Assembly: GCA_035914695.1 (NCBI GenBank)
Contig: JAMIQH010000110.1
Span: forward strand, 1-27,588
DNA from: JAOSJT01 sp035914695
GTDB lineage: Bacteria > Bacteroidota > Ignavibacteria > SZUA-365
DNA: 27,588 nucleotides
Direction of reading: 5' to 3'
Shown here: positions 8,432-16,609 of the stretch, in pieces
Position numbering within the stretch: position 1 is the first letter of the stretch
How the letters are laid out: each line of letters begins with the position of its first letter
Program-made: the position numbers and the translations under genes
Notes under the pieces: generated by a model
What the model saw: only the letters and a program-made list of their open reading frames with translations
Told to the model about the DNA's origin: nothing
Databases searched by the model: none

Positions 8432-9196
8432 TCAGCGCGCCGCGTCGATGATGGCCGCGAAGGCGGCGGCGTCCAGCGACGCGCCTCCAACCAGTCCGCC
8501 ATCCACATCAGGTTGACGGAACAGCTCGGCGGCATTGTCCGCTTTCACCGACCCTCCGTACTGAATCACCATGTGCGCGGCGGTGTCGGTGCCCGCCATG
8601 TCGGCGAGTACGGAACGGATAAAGGCATGCGCTTCCTGCGCCTGCTCCGGCGTGGCGGTGCGTCCGGTGCCGATGGCCCATACGGGTTCGTAGGCCAGAA
8701 TCACTCCACGCAGTTCCTCGGCGGAGATGCCGGCAAGGGATTCGCGCATTTGAATTTCCAACACGGGCCGGGTTATACCACGTTCGCGCTGCTCCAGCGT
8801 CTCGCCGATGCAGACGATGGGGCGCAGGCCATTGCGCAATGCTTGCTGCAGCTTGGCGTTCACCAGCTGATCGCTTTCATGGAAGTACTGCCGGCGCTCC
8901 GAATGCCCCAGAATCACCTGCGTGCAGCCGAGCGAGAGCAGCATGGCAGCCGAGCTTTCGCCGGTGTATGCGCCGCTATCGGCGGCGTGCATGTTCTGCG
9001 CACCCACACCAATGGACGTGCCGCGAAGTTCGTCGATCACCGCTGCGAGCAAGGGTGCCGGCGGACAGAGCACGACGCCGACATGCGGCGGCAGCGCTGC
9101 GTTCCGGACATGCGCGTTCACGGCGCCGGCCAGAGTGCGCGCGGTGGCGACATCGAGATGCATTTTCCAGTTTCCGGCAACGATGGTGCTTCTCAT
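8432..9196 (-). CDS. tpiA: Triosephosphate isomerase
   Basis: Interconverts dihydroxyacetone phosphate and glyceraldehyde 3-phosphate in glycolysis and gluconeogenesis, in the cytoplasm. The 254-residue TIM barrel has every key residue: Asn9/Lys11 in 'AGNWKMH', electrophilic His98 in 'ILGHSERR', catalytic Glu170 in 'AYEPVWAIGTG', the mobile loop after it, and phosphate-binding 'YGGSVK' at 213-218. The frame is open for another 71 codons upstream, but those run through the tRNA terminator and lack similarity; the ATG at 9196, with AGGA before it, gives the canonical N-terminus. It has no operon partner; uppS starts 144 bp downstream behind its own promoter. Confidence 0.97.
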   Translation of the reverse strand: MRSTIVAGNWKMHLDVATARTLAGAVNAHVRNAALPPHVGVVLCPPAPLLAAVIDELRGTSIGVGAQNMHAADSGAYTGESSAAMLLSLGCTQVILGHSERRQYFHESDQLVNAKLQQALRNGLRPIVCIGETLEQRERGITRPVLEIQMRESLAGISAEELRGVILAYEPVWAIGTGRTATPEQAQEAHAFIRSVLADMAGTDTAAHMVIQYGGSVKADNAAELFRQPDVDGGLVGGASLDAAAFAAIIDAAR

Positions 9197-9246
9197 GCTG
9201 ATCCTGATTGTGTCTTGCGCGATGGGACTGCGAACTGCCAATCGAC

Positions 9247-9275
9247 AATATACACAGTTCGATGAGCAATCGCAG
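9247..9275 (-). promoter_or_regulatory. Possible tpiA promoter
   Basis: A good -10 box TATATT (9247-9252, minus strand), the same hexamer used by the neighbouring tRNA promoter. The -35 position 17 nt upstream (CTGCGA) is a weak match. A start near 9240 would leave a ~44-nt leader before tpiA. Confidence 0.4.
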
Positions 9276-9342
9276 GTCAATGTTCCTTCGTGGAAACCCG
9301 CGTCCCCCGCGTCGGCTGCGCTCACGACGGAGCCGATGGTGA

Positions 9343-9373
9343 TAAAGAAAAACCGCCTCGAGAAGAGGCGGTT
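9343..9373 (-). terminator. Intrinsic terminator of the tRNA-Phe gene
   Basis: A perfect 9-bp stem (9351-9359 with 9365-9373; AACCGCCTC on the minus strand) with a 5-nt loop, followed on the minus strand by TTTCTTT. It lies just after the tRNA 3' end and separates it from tpiA. Confidence 0.85.
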
Positions 9374-9379
9374 GTGCTG

Positions 9380-9452
9380 TGGACAGGGACGGAATTGAAC
9401 CGCCGACACATGGATTTTCAGTCCATTGCTCTACCAACTGAGCTACCTGTCC
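9380..9452 (-). tRNA. tRNA-Phe (anticodon GAA)
   Basis: A 73-nt cloverleaf on the minus strand. The acceptor arm GGACAGG pairs with CCTGTCC, the D-arm is GCTCAGTTGGTAGAGC, the anticodon stem ATGGA/TCCAT encloses the loop CTGAAAA with GAA at 9417-9419, and the T-arm contains GGTTCAATTCC. The discriminator base is A. The terminal CCA is not encoded (CAG follows), so it must be added by a nucleotidyltransferase. It has its own promoter and terminator. Confidence 0.97.
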
Positions 9453-9466
9453 AGAGACAGTTTCAA

Positions 9467-9495
9467 AATATACGTGAAAATTGCGTCCGTGTCAA
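9467..9495 (-). promoter_or_regulatory. Promoter of tRNA-Phe
   Basis: Perfect -35 TTGACA (9490-9495) and -10 TATATT (9467-9472) on the minus strand with a 17-nt spacer. The -10 box ends 14 nt before the mature tRNA 5' end. Confidence 0.88.
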
Positions 9496-9615
9496 CTGCG
9501 CATCGCCGCGCAACGCCTTGGCTGGTGGCATGGGTGTTGATCGCGATCGGGACGGCGAAGGAGCGGTGAATCCGCGTCGTACGTTGTATATTCCAACAAA
9601 TCTCGCAGGTGTTCC

Positions 9616-11268
9616 ATGCGTTCGTTCGCCGTCGCTCTGTTGTTGCTCGCCATTCCGCTGCACGCCCAGCAGTCGTTGCTGGATGCGCGCATGCGCGATG
9701 CCATGACGCGCGTGGACGCGGCGACGCTTTTGGCGCACGCGCGTGTGCTGGCGCATGATTCGCTGCGGGGACGCGCCACCGGCACGGAAGGCACGGCACG
9801 CGCCGCTGCGTATCTGGCTTCGCGGCTCGGGGAGTACGGACTGCGCGCCCTGCCCGGTGCTCCGGGGTTCCTCCAGCAGGTGCCATTGCACGGCAGTATT
9901 CCCTTGCCCAGCAGCTCCCTGCAATTGCATGGAGCGGAAGGCGTGCGTGAACTCGCGTTGTTTGAGGATTATCTGCTGTACAAAACCGGCGCGCAAACCT
10001 TTATTCCCCGGCCACAACGTCTCGTCTTCGTGGGTTACGGCATTGTGGCGCCCGAATTCGATTACAACGACTATCAGAACATCGATGTGACGGATGCCAT
10101 CGTGGTCTGTCTGGATGGTGAACCGCCGTCGAACGATGATGGATATTTCGATGGACCACGCAGCACACTCTATTCGATTCCTGAAATGAAGCAGCGCATC
10201 GCACTGTCTCGTGGTGCGCGTGGAAGCATCGTGCTGCCCGTGCCCCGCAGCGCGCGGGGATACGGTTGGGCGGACTGGGTGCGTATGTTCTCCTTCGAAG
10301 AGGTGATGCCGCCCATCATGTTGCCTTCGCACCTCAGCGTATTGATGCGCCTGGAGGTGGCAACGATGTTGTTCGCCGGTGCGCGCTATTCGCTTACGGA
10401 GGTGCTCGAAATGGATGCCCGCGGCAGTGTGCGCAGCTTTCCCCTGAAAACGCGCCTGACCTTCATCGGGCGGTTTCGCGAGCGGGATTTCGTGGACCAC
10501 AACGTGGCGGCGCTGTTGCCGGGTAGTGATCCACTGCTGCGCGATTCCTACATCATATGCTCCGCGCATTACGATCATCTGGGTATCGGTCCGGCTGTGC
10601 GTGGCGACAGTGTGTACAACGGGTTGGTGGACAATGCGCTGGGCACGGCGGCTGTGCTGGAGTTGGCGCGGGTGCTGTCCACCGAGGAATTCAGACCCCG
10701 TCGATCCGTGGTATTCCTCTTCGTAACCGGCGAGGAAAAAGGACTACTGGGTTCGCAATACTACTGCGCGAATCCGCTTGTGCCTTTGCACAAAAGCATC
10801 GCCAATCTCAACATCGATGGAGTCGCGATGATCGATGAATTCGATGATATGCTGGCCATTGGCGCGCAGTATTCCACGCTGGAGCAGATGATGGCTTCGC
10901 TCGGTGGCGAGTTGGGGCTGCGCTTGGCCGAGGTGCCTCCGGTGTTCGAAATCAACGATCCCTTCGCGAGTTCCGATCATATCGCCTTCGCGCAGGCGGG
11001 TATTCCGTCGATGCTGGTGATGGAGGGCATGTCGTATCGCAATCTCGGGGCCGCGGGCTTCGAGGCCTTCGTGAACTGGGGCCGCGAGCGCTATCACACG
11101 CCCTTCGACGATCTTGAGCAGCCACTGCATACCGGCGCGATGACGCAACATCTGCGGCTGCTGCTGGCCACACTTTCCATGCTCGCCAATACCTGGTCGC
11201 CTCCGCAATGGCTGCGGGGCGAGAAATTCATCAACGCGCGTTTGCAATCCATCGCGGAGGGAACATGA
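9616..11268 (+). CDS. M28-family zinc metallopeptidase, exported
   Basis: A 550-residue aminopeptidase of the M28 family, which uses two zinc ions to trim N-terminal residues from peptides. A signal peptide (1-18, ending LHAQ) sends it to the periplasm or outside. The peptidase domain is about 285-525. The expected metal ligands and catalytic Glu are visible: His318 (SAHYDHLG), Asp339 (GLVDNALG), Glu373/Glu374 (TGEEKG), Asp401 (NLNIDG) and His494 (RYHTPFDD). The stretch 110-270 is in the place where a PA-type lid domain usually sits. AGGTG precedes the ATG. The stop overlaps the start of the next gene (ATGA), so the two are coupled. The peptide substrate is unknown. Confidence 0.92.
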   Translation: MRSFAVALLLLAIPLHAQQSLLDARMRDAMTRVDAATLLAHARVLAHDSLRGRATGTEGTARAAAYLASRLGEYGLRALPGAPGFLQQVPLHGSIPLPSSSLQLHGAEGVRELALFEDYLLYKTGAQTFIPRPQRLVFVGYGIVAPEFDYNDYQNIDVTDAIVVCLDGEPPSNDDGYFDGPRSTLYSIPEMKQRIALSRGARGSIVLPVPRSARGYGWADWVRMFSFEEVMPPIMLPSHLSVLMRLEVATMLFAGARYSLTEVLEMDARGSVRSFPLKTRLTFIGRFRERDFVDHNVAALLPGSDPLLRDSYIICSAHYDHLGIGPAVRGDSVYNGLVDNALGTAAVLELARVLSTEEFRPRRSVVFLFVTGEEKGLLGSQYYCANPLVPLHKSIANLNIDGVAMIDEFDDMLAIGAQYSTLEQMMASLGGELGLRLAEVPPVFEINDPFASSDHIAFAQAGIPSMLVMEGMSYRNLGAAGFEAFVNWGRERYHTPFDDLEQPLHTGAMTQHLRLLLATLSMLANTWSPPQWLRGEKFINARLQSIAEGT

Positions 11269-12137
11269 GCGGAAGCAGGGCTTCGGCATCGATACGCGGT
11301 ATGCTCCTCCTGACGTCCGCAGTGCTGCTGCTCTCTTGCGGAGGCTCGCAGCCCGACGGAACGCACGGGCCGGCTGTCATCCGCATCAAGGGCTCCGACA
11401 CCATGCTGCAACTCACCACGCGTTGGGCGGGCGAGTTCATGCGCTCCCATCCAGACATTGCCGTGTACGCCGAAGGCGGCGGCACCGAGAGCGGCATCGA
11501 AGCCCTGATCGACGGCGATGTGCAACTCTGCGCCGCTTCGCGCACGCTGCTGCCCGATGAGGTACGGCGTTTGTTGAAAAAGCGCGGCTACCTCGGCATT
11601 ACCGTGTTGACTGCCAAGGATGCCTTGAGCGTGTATGTGCATCCGCGAAACACGGTGCGGTCATTGAGCATGGAGCAACTGCGTGGTTTGTTCACCGGGA
11701 CGATTCGCAACTGGAGCGAGGTGGGTGGGCCCAATCTCCCTGTGCTGGTCGTGAGCCGCCAGCCCAATTCGGGTACGTACCTCTTTTTCGAAGAGCATGT
11801 GCTACGCGGTGATCCCTACAGCGATGCCGCCATGACAGTGCCCACCACCGAGGCGGTGATCCGCGCGGTGGCTGCTTCGCCCGGTGCTATCGGGTACGGC
11901 GGACTGGCCTACGGTGCGGATCTCGTGCATTGTGCCATCGACGGTGTGGAACCCACCATGGAAAAGGTACGCGATGGCTCGTATCCCATCTCCCGCTATC
12001 TGTACCTCTTCGCCGCCGGACCGCTGACAGGCCCCGGTAAAACCTTCATCGACTGGGTGCTGAGCGACGAGGGACAGGCCATTGTCGCCAGTATCGGCTA
12101 CATCCCGCTATGGGATGTTCGCAAGGAAATGGAATAA
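11265..12137 (+). CDS. PstS-like phosphate-binding lipoprotein
   Basis: A 290-residue periplasmic substrate-binding protein of the PstS type. The lipobox LLSC (Cys25) indicates a lipid-anchored protein. Phosphate-binding features are seen: 'IKGSDTM' at 41-47, 'EGGGTESG' at 70-77 and a later 'SRQPNSGTY' segment. The ATG at 11265 is chosen over a longer frame from 11208, because GGAGG precedes it and a signal peptide follows directly; it overlaps the peptidase stop codon as ATGA. No PstC, PstA or PstB gene is adjacent, so it may serve a transporter encoded elsewhere or act as a phosphate sensor. Ligand identity is inferred from family similarity only. Confidence 0.88.
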   Translation: MSGSRASASIRGMLLLTSAVLLLSCGGSQPDGTHGPAVIRIKGSDTMLQLTTRWAGEFMRSHPDIAVYAEGGGTESGIEALIDGDVQLCAASRTLLPDEVRRLLKKRGYLGITVLTAKDALSVYVHPRNTVRSLSMEQLRGLFTGTIRNWSEVGGPNLPVLVVSRQPNSGTYLFFEEHVLRGDPYSDAAMTVPTTEAVIRAVAASPGAIGYGGLAYGADLVHCAIDGVEPTMEKVRDGSYPISRYLYLFAAGPLTGPGKTFIDWVLSDEGQAIVASIGYIPLWDVRKEME

Positions 12138-12446
12138 CTCGCGTAGCGCCGGGGCCCTTTCGAGGAGCATGAACATGGTGCTGATAGGATTTTTCGGATT
12201 CGACATGGTTCTAAAACCACGGATTTCACCGTCTTACATGTTCCTTCGTCACACCCGGGAGAATGAAAACGGTGCAAGTGCCTTGATTACTGTCGGAGCG
12301 GATCGACAGAGTTTCAAAACCACAGTCATACGCTGAATCTCCCGCCGCGCTTTCGCTAGGGTGCACTCTTCACTCCGGGAACATCCCGCCACCCGACCTG
12401 TGTTGCTGGTATTCGTGATCATTCACCACCAGCGAACGAGGATATC
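12138..12446. other. Gene-free stretch holding repeat copy A
   Basis: A 309-bp gap between the PstS-like gene and the CDGSH gene. It contains one copy of a 95-bp dispersed repeat (12231-12325). An open frame crosses it but matches no recognised protein. No strong promoter or terminator was found. Confidence 0.6.
12231..12325 (+). repeat. 95-bp dispersed intergenic repeat, copy A
   Basis: Matches 22749-22843 at 91 of 95 positions with no gaps, in the same orientation. The unit ends in AAAACCACAG, and a similar AAAACCAC lies upstream at 12213-12220, about 10 bp before the matched part. In the one open frame shared by both copies, the internal differences change amino acids, so it is unlikely to be coding. 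Confidence 0.9.
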
Positions 12447-12671
12447 ATGTCGACAACAATCACTGTTGCCAATGCAGGCCCCATCATCGTCGAGGGCGAA
12501 TTCACCGTGGTCGATGCGCAAGGAAACAGCTACGGCCTCGGAGGGCGGACGCGCATCTCCCTGTGCCGCTGCGGGCAGTCGTCGAACAAGCCCTTTTGCG
12601 ACGGCACGCATCGTAGTTGCGGTTTCGACGATGCCGGCACCGCGCGGGACTTGCCGCCAGCGAAGGCCTGA
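12447..12671 (+). CDS. CDGSH iron-sulfur domain protein
   Basis: A small 74-residue cytoplasmic protein that carries one CDGSH-type [2Fe-2S] centre. The ligands are Cys40, Cys42, Cys51 and His55 in a C-R-C-G-x5-K-P-F-C-D-G-T-H pattern, matching the mitoNEET family. Such proteins act in electron or cluster transfer and redox sensing; the bacterial partner is usually unknown. The start has GAGG upstream with 5-nt spacing. It stands alone between a repeat-bearing gap and the convergent formiminotransferase gene. Although short, the complete ligand set makes it a confident gene. Confidence 0.92.
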   Translation: MSTTITVANAGPIIVEGEFTVVDAQGNSYGLGGRTRISLCRCGQSSNKPFCDGTHRSCGFDDAGTARDLPPAKA

Positions 12672-12771
12672 GACGAACGTCTCCGAACCGTGAAAGCTAC
12701 GAGTCGCTGTGCAACGGGGTAGGCCATCGCGTCTGCACACAAGCCGGGGTGCTACACGATTCCCGACACTG

Positions 12772-12808
12772 AAAAGCAGAGAGGAGCGGCCAGACAGCCG
12801 CTCCTCTC
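12772..12808 (-). terminator. Intrinsic terminator of the formiminotransferase-cyclodeaminase gene
   Basis: A perfect 12-bp stem (12779-12790 with 12797-12808; GAGAGGAGCGGC) and a 6-nt loop, followed on the minus strand by TGCTTTTC. It sits 38 bp after the stop of the minus-strand gene and could also act on the facing CDGSH transcript. Confidence 0.8.
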
Positions 12809-12845
12809 CGTAAGCATACCAATGCGTTGCTCGTCGCCCGTTGCC

Positions 12846-14471
12846 TCAGGCCGCTCCGCGTGCGTCGAGCGCGGCGAGTACCGCGGCGCATTGTTCCTGC
12901 GCGCGCGCAAGCAGCGCATCGGCCTCGCCACGAATACGCAGCGTGAAGTCCGCATCCTTGATGCCGCCGAGATTGATCAACACATTTTTGTGCGCGCCCC
13001 AGATGCCGGTTTCCAGTGCTTTGGCGCCGACTTCAAGATCGGAGCGTGAACTCATGTTGCCATGCGCGGCCATTTCCAGCATCGCGGGCCAGCAGCGATC
13101 GGCGATGCGCATGGTGCCGAGCGGAATCTCGATAGCCTTGCGCAAGCCGGCCTGCATGGCCGCCGTGCGTGCGGTTTTCTGCTCGTCGGTGTCCTTGGGC
13201 ATGCCCAACGCTTCCATGTAGTCGTTGAAGGCGTTGGTGTCCGCATCGATCATGGGGAGGAGATCTTTCATCGCGTGATGCAGAGGCGGAATCAGCTCGC
13301 GCATCACAGCGTCCTTGTCCTCGAATTTGCGTTTGCCATAGGTCATCCAACCCACCATGGCACCCAGTCCCGCGCCGAGCGACGCGATGAGCGCGGAAGC
13401 CGAGCCGCCTCCCGGCGCGGATGTGCGGGCGCCGGTCAATTCCACAAAGGCGCGCACGCTCATGCTGGCCAGCGGTTCGGCGTTGTCGTCCTCGATCATG
13501 TATTCGATGATGCGCTTGCGCGGATCGAAGCGCGAGACGGAATTGAGGCCGAGGCGCTCGATGACGAGACGGATTTTCTGATCCTCGTCGATGATGAACA
13601 GATGTTCCTTCGCCATGTAATACTCTGCCGCCATGAGCATGGCGTGCAGGGGTATCAGGCCCACGATTTCCGAACCGGCGACGGCGAGATTGAGTTCGCG
13701 CGCATCCTTGGCCACTTCCTCGAAGGCGACATGTGGCGCGGTGACGTGGAAATTGTCGAGATTCATCGACACCTGCGCCATGTTGTATTCGTCCACCCAC
13801 CAGCCGATGGCTTTCACGGCCTGCAGACGGCCGGGTTCGCCTTCGCCGCGGCCCTGCTCGCGAATGTTCAATGCGATGCGATGGGCTTGTTCCTTGGTGC
13901 CCAGGACATTGACGTTGTAGGCCACAAGGAAGAAGCGGGCTCCCGTGGCGGTGGCACCCCAGCGCGGCACGAATTCCGCCGGACCGAAGTCGGGCTTCCA
14001 CTCGGGCAGCGTGATACGCGACGGAATGGCTTCGTATTCACCGGTACGGATGTGCTTGAGACTTTTCCTGTATTCGATGGGCTGCGCTTCCTCGTAGAGG
14101 TAGATGGGAATGCCGAGTTCTTCGGAGGCGCGGCGGCCGAATTCCTTGGCGCAGGCCACGCATTCCTCCATGGTCACGTTCGCCACCGGCACAAAGGGAC
14201 AGACGTCCATCGCGCCCATGCGCGGATGCTCGCCGCTGTGCTTGGTCATGTCGATGCGTTCCTTCGCGACGCGCGCCGCCGCTAGCGCACCCTCAACCAC
14301 CGCCTCGGGAGATCCGACGAAGGTGTACACGGTACGGTTGGTCGACTTGCCCGGATCCACATCCAGCAAGGTGCAGCCGGACGTCTCGCGTATGGCGGCG
14401 GCAATGGCGTCGATCACGGATTGATCGCGTCCTTCGGAGAAGTTGGGAACGCATTCGACGATTTTTTTCAT
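12846..14471 (-). CDS. ftcD: Bifunctional glutamate formiminotransferase / formiminotetrahydrofolate cyclodeaminase
   Basis: A 541-residue two-domain enzyme of histidine degradation and folate metabolism. The N-terminal transferase (about 1-325) moves the formimino group from formiminoglutamate to tetrahydrofolate; its 'VPNFSEGRD' start and catalytic His82 in 'GEHPRMGA' are present. The C-terminal cyclodeaminase (about 335-541) releases ammonia to give methenyl-tetrahydrofolate and shows the typical 'APGGGSASA' at 352-360. Both halves are full length, as in the animal enzyme and many Bacteroidota. AAGGA lies 11 nt before the ATG. No hutH, hutU or hutI gene is in the window. Confidence 0.95.
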   Translation of the reverse strand: MKKIVECVPNFSEGRDQSVIDAIAAAIRETSGCTLLDVDPGKSTNRTVYTFVGSPEAVVEGALAAARVAKERIDMTKHSGEHPRMGAMDVCPFVPVANVTMEECVACAKEFGRRASEELGIPIYLYEEAQPIEYRKSLKHIRTGEYEAIPSRITLPEWKPDFGPAEFVPRWGATATGARFFLVAYNVNVLGTKEQAHRIALNIREQGRGEGEPGRLQAVKAIGWWVDEYNMAQVSMNLDNFHVTAPHVAFEEVAKDARELNLAVAGSEIVGLIPLHAMLMAAEYYMAKEHLFIIDEDQKIRLVIERLGLNSVSRFDPRKRIIEYMIEDDNAEPLASMSVRAFVELTGARTSAPGGGSASALIASLGAGLGAMVGWMTYGKRKFEDKDAVMRELIPPLHHAMKDLLPMIDADTNAFNDYMEALGMPKDTDEQKTARTAAMQAGLRKAIEIPLGTMRIADRCWPAMLEMAAHGNMSSRSDLEVGAKALETGIWGAHKNVLINLGGIKDADFTLRIRGEADALLARAQEQCAAVLAALDARGAA

Positions 14472-15106
14472 GGCACTACAGTTCCTTGGTGGTACAATTC
14501 TCGCCCTGCGGATATGCGCGCGGTTTTTTCACGAGCGACGCGGTGCGCGCATCCATAAACATAGTACGCCGACATCGGAAATAAAATGCGGCCAGCACAC
14601 GTCGCGATTCGCGTCGCGATTCGTATGTGTGTCACGCTGTGTGGAAGGGTGAGGTATGATGGAAAAGGGTGAATGGGTTTAACCGCTCGCGGCGCACGGA
14701 TGGGTGTCGATGGCGATCCCGCCAAGTCGATGCACCGTCCGCGACGCAGCGACGGAACATCTGTTCGGGTGCAACACGAAACACATCACGCAAACGACGC
14801 ACTCCCCCTCCCGTGCAATGCTCTGCGATCATGGAGATTATTGTTTCGAGCTTTTCGCGCCGATCGCGAGTGAAGACCCATCGCGGATGAAGGCCCATTG
14901 CGGTCGATAAAAGACCTTGACCTTGCGAGGGGAAAGCCGTAGGTTGCGTTTTGTGCCCGTCGGAGGAATAACTGTATTTCGGTCCATTTCTCGTTGAGTT
15001 CGCGTTCGATGCAACCCATCGACGAGTCGCATTGTCATTGTACCTTATAGATCGAGGCGTCCCAGGTGCGCTCTCGACCAGAAACCCAAAGTAGAACACG
15101 CGGTTT
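14472..15106. other. 635-bp gene-free stretch between two divergent genes
   Basis: No convincing gene: short open frames exist on both strands but none has a recognisable product or a good ribosome site. It must hold the promoters of ftcD (minus) and of the response regulator (plus). Candidates are weak: TATGTT at 14558-14563 (minus) and TATAGA at 15046-15051 (plus), neither with a good -35. A 12-bp tandem duplication (GTCGCGATTCGC) lies at about 14601-14623. Confidence 0.5.
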
Positions 15107-15490
15107 ATGTCAGACGAAGCGCAACGCAAAGCCATTCTCCTCGTCGAAGACGACGAACAAAGCATGACCTACGTGCAGGTCCTTCTCCGCAAACAGTACG
15201 ATGTGCATCTGGCGCAATGGGCCAGTGCCGCATGGGACATCCTTCAGAGCACGCCCATCGATCTCATTCTCATGGACATTTCGCTGCCGGGTACGGAGAA
15301 TGGCCTCGAACTCACGCAGCGTATCAAAGCCACCGCATCCCTCGCGGCTATTCCCATTATCGTGCTTACGGCACACGCCTTCCCGCGCGACCGCGTCAAC
15401 AGTCTCGCCGCAGGTGCCGACGCCTACATCTCCAAACCCTTCGACCGGCATCACCTGCTGGAAACCATCGGCTCACTGCTCCCCGCGTAA
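15107..15490 (+). CDS. Single-domain response regulator (CheY-like receiver)
   Basis: A 127-residue stand-alone receiver domain with no output domain. The phosphorylation site is Asp57 in 'LILMDISLPG'; the acidic pair Glu14/Asp15/Asp16 ('LLVEDDEQ'), switch residue Thr88 ('IVLTAHA') and Lys110 ('YISKPFD') are all present, so it should accept phosphate. Proteins of this kind relay phosphate or act by protein binding. The upstream ribosome site is weak. Its 3' end overlaps the facing aminotransferase gene by 18 bp. The nearby sensor at 16606-19359 is the only kinase-like protein in the window but lacks kinase motifs, so the cognate kinase is probably elsewhere. Confidence 0.93.
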   Translation: MSDEAQRKAILLVEDDEQSMTYVQVLLRKQYDVHLAQWASAAWDILQSTPIDLILMDISLPGTENGLELTQRIKATASLAAIPIIVLTAHAFPRDRVNSLAAGADAYISKPFDRHHLLETIGSLLPA

Positions 15491-16609
15491 CTCATCCAGC
15501 GCCGCGAACAGCACATCGATTTCGTCCGTCGTATTGTAGAAATGCGGCGCGATGCGCACATGCCCCACGCGTGCCGAAACGGTGATGCGCCGCTGCCGCA
15601 ATCCGGCTTGTATCGCCTCGGCCCGTTCGTGCCGGAAGGTGACAATGCCAGCACGGCGTGCCGGATCGGAGGGCGTGATCACGGCAAGGCCGCGCTCGAT
15701 GGCGCGTTGGTATGTGTGCGCCGCGTTGTTCCGCACGAGACGTTCCACCTCATCGTGTCCCACGGCGCGAAACAAGCGCAGCGCTCCGTGATAGGCGTGG
15801 AGGCCAATGGAGTTGAAGGTGCCGCTCTCGTAACGCCGTGCATCCTCAAGCAGGTCCACGCGGTAGTCGAAGAAATTCCACGCATCCTTCACATTGATCC
15901 ACCCCAACACCGCTTGTTGCAATATGTCCTGCACACGCTCGGACACGTACACGATGGCCAGTCCCTGGGGGCCCATTTGCCATTTTTGCACACCCGCCGA
16001 AAGGAAGTCCACGGGCGTTTCGGCGAGGTTGAGGCGAATGCCTCCCACACCCTGTATCGCGTCCACGCTCAAGAGCACGCCATGCGACTCGCACAGGGTC
16101 TTGAGCGCCGCGAGATCCACGGTGTAGCCCGAAAGAAACTGCACCCAACTGATGGCCACGAGCCGTGTACGCGGGGTAATGGCGGCCTCGATGTCCTCGA
16201 TCAGCACCTGTCCGTCGCGCTGCGCTACGAAGCTCAACTCCACCCCGTGTCGGCGCAGGTTGAGGAAGGGGTAAATGTTGGCGGGAAACTCCTGGTCCAC
16301 GAGAATCACGTGATCGCCGTGCCGCCAGGGAAAGCCGGCCGCGAGGATGTTCAGTCCCTCCGAGGTGTTTTGCGCGAAGGCGATGCGCCCCGCGTCGCAG
16401 CCGATCATCTCGGCCGCCCATACGCGTGCTTCGCCAATGATGCGCATGGTGGCGGGGTAGGTGTCGATGTCGCCGCGCGCGCGTCCGTCAATGAACTCTC
16501 GCACACTTTCCTCCATCATGCGCGACCAGGGAGATGTGGCGGCATGATTCAGATAGATGTGTCCGTTTTCGAGATGGGAAAATTGTGCGCGAATCTCGTC
16601 GATGGTCAT
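15473..16609 (-). CDS. Class V aminotransferase-fold PLP enzyme
   Basis: A 378-residue PLP-dependent enzyme of the class V family (cysteine desulfurase / isopenicillin-epimerase / kynureninase-like). The PLP-binding lysine is Lys209 in 'AGVQKWQMGPQG', with Asp183 and Gln186 in 'SVDAIQG' and an N-terminal 'YLNHAATSP' typical of the group. A Cys-containing active-site loop like that of cysteine desulfurases was not identified, so desulfurase activity is doubtful. The ATG at 16609 is chosen because AGGA precedes it and it overlaps the sensor gene's stop as ATGA, implying coupled translation. The substrate is unknown. Confidence 0.9.
   Translation of the reverse strand: MTIDEIRAQFSHLENGHIYLNHAATSPWSRMMEESVREFIDGRARGDIDTYPATMRIIGEARVWAAEMIGCDAGRIAFAQNTSEGLNILAAGFPWRHGDHVILVDQEFPANIYPFLNLRRHGVELSFVAQRDGQVLIEDIEAAITPRTRLVAISWVQFLSGYTVDLAALKTLCESHGVLLSVDAIQGVGGIRLNLAETPVDFLSAGVQKWQMGPQGLAIVYVSERVQDILQQAVLGWINVKDAWNFFDYRVDLLEDARRYESGTFNSIGLHAYHGALRLFRAVGHDEVERLVRNNAAHTYQRAIERGLAVITPSDPARRAGIVTFRHERAEAIQAGLRQRRITVSARVGHVRIAPHFYNTTDEIDVLFAALDELRGEQ

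Noticed and set aside
9280..9291. ATGTTCCTTCGT, shared with the 95-bp repeat
   Set aside because: Only 12 bases match and the flanks do not; such a match is expected by chance in a window this size.
13062..14285. Plus-strand open frame opposite the formiminotransferase gene
   Set aside because: Antisense to a full-length conserved enzyme; His/Asp-rich translation typical of a shadow frame.
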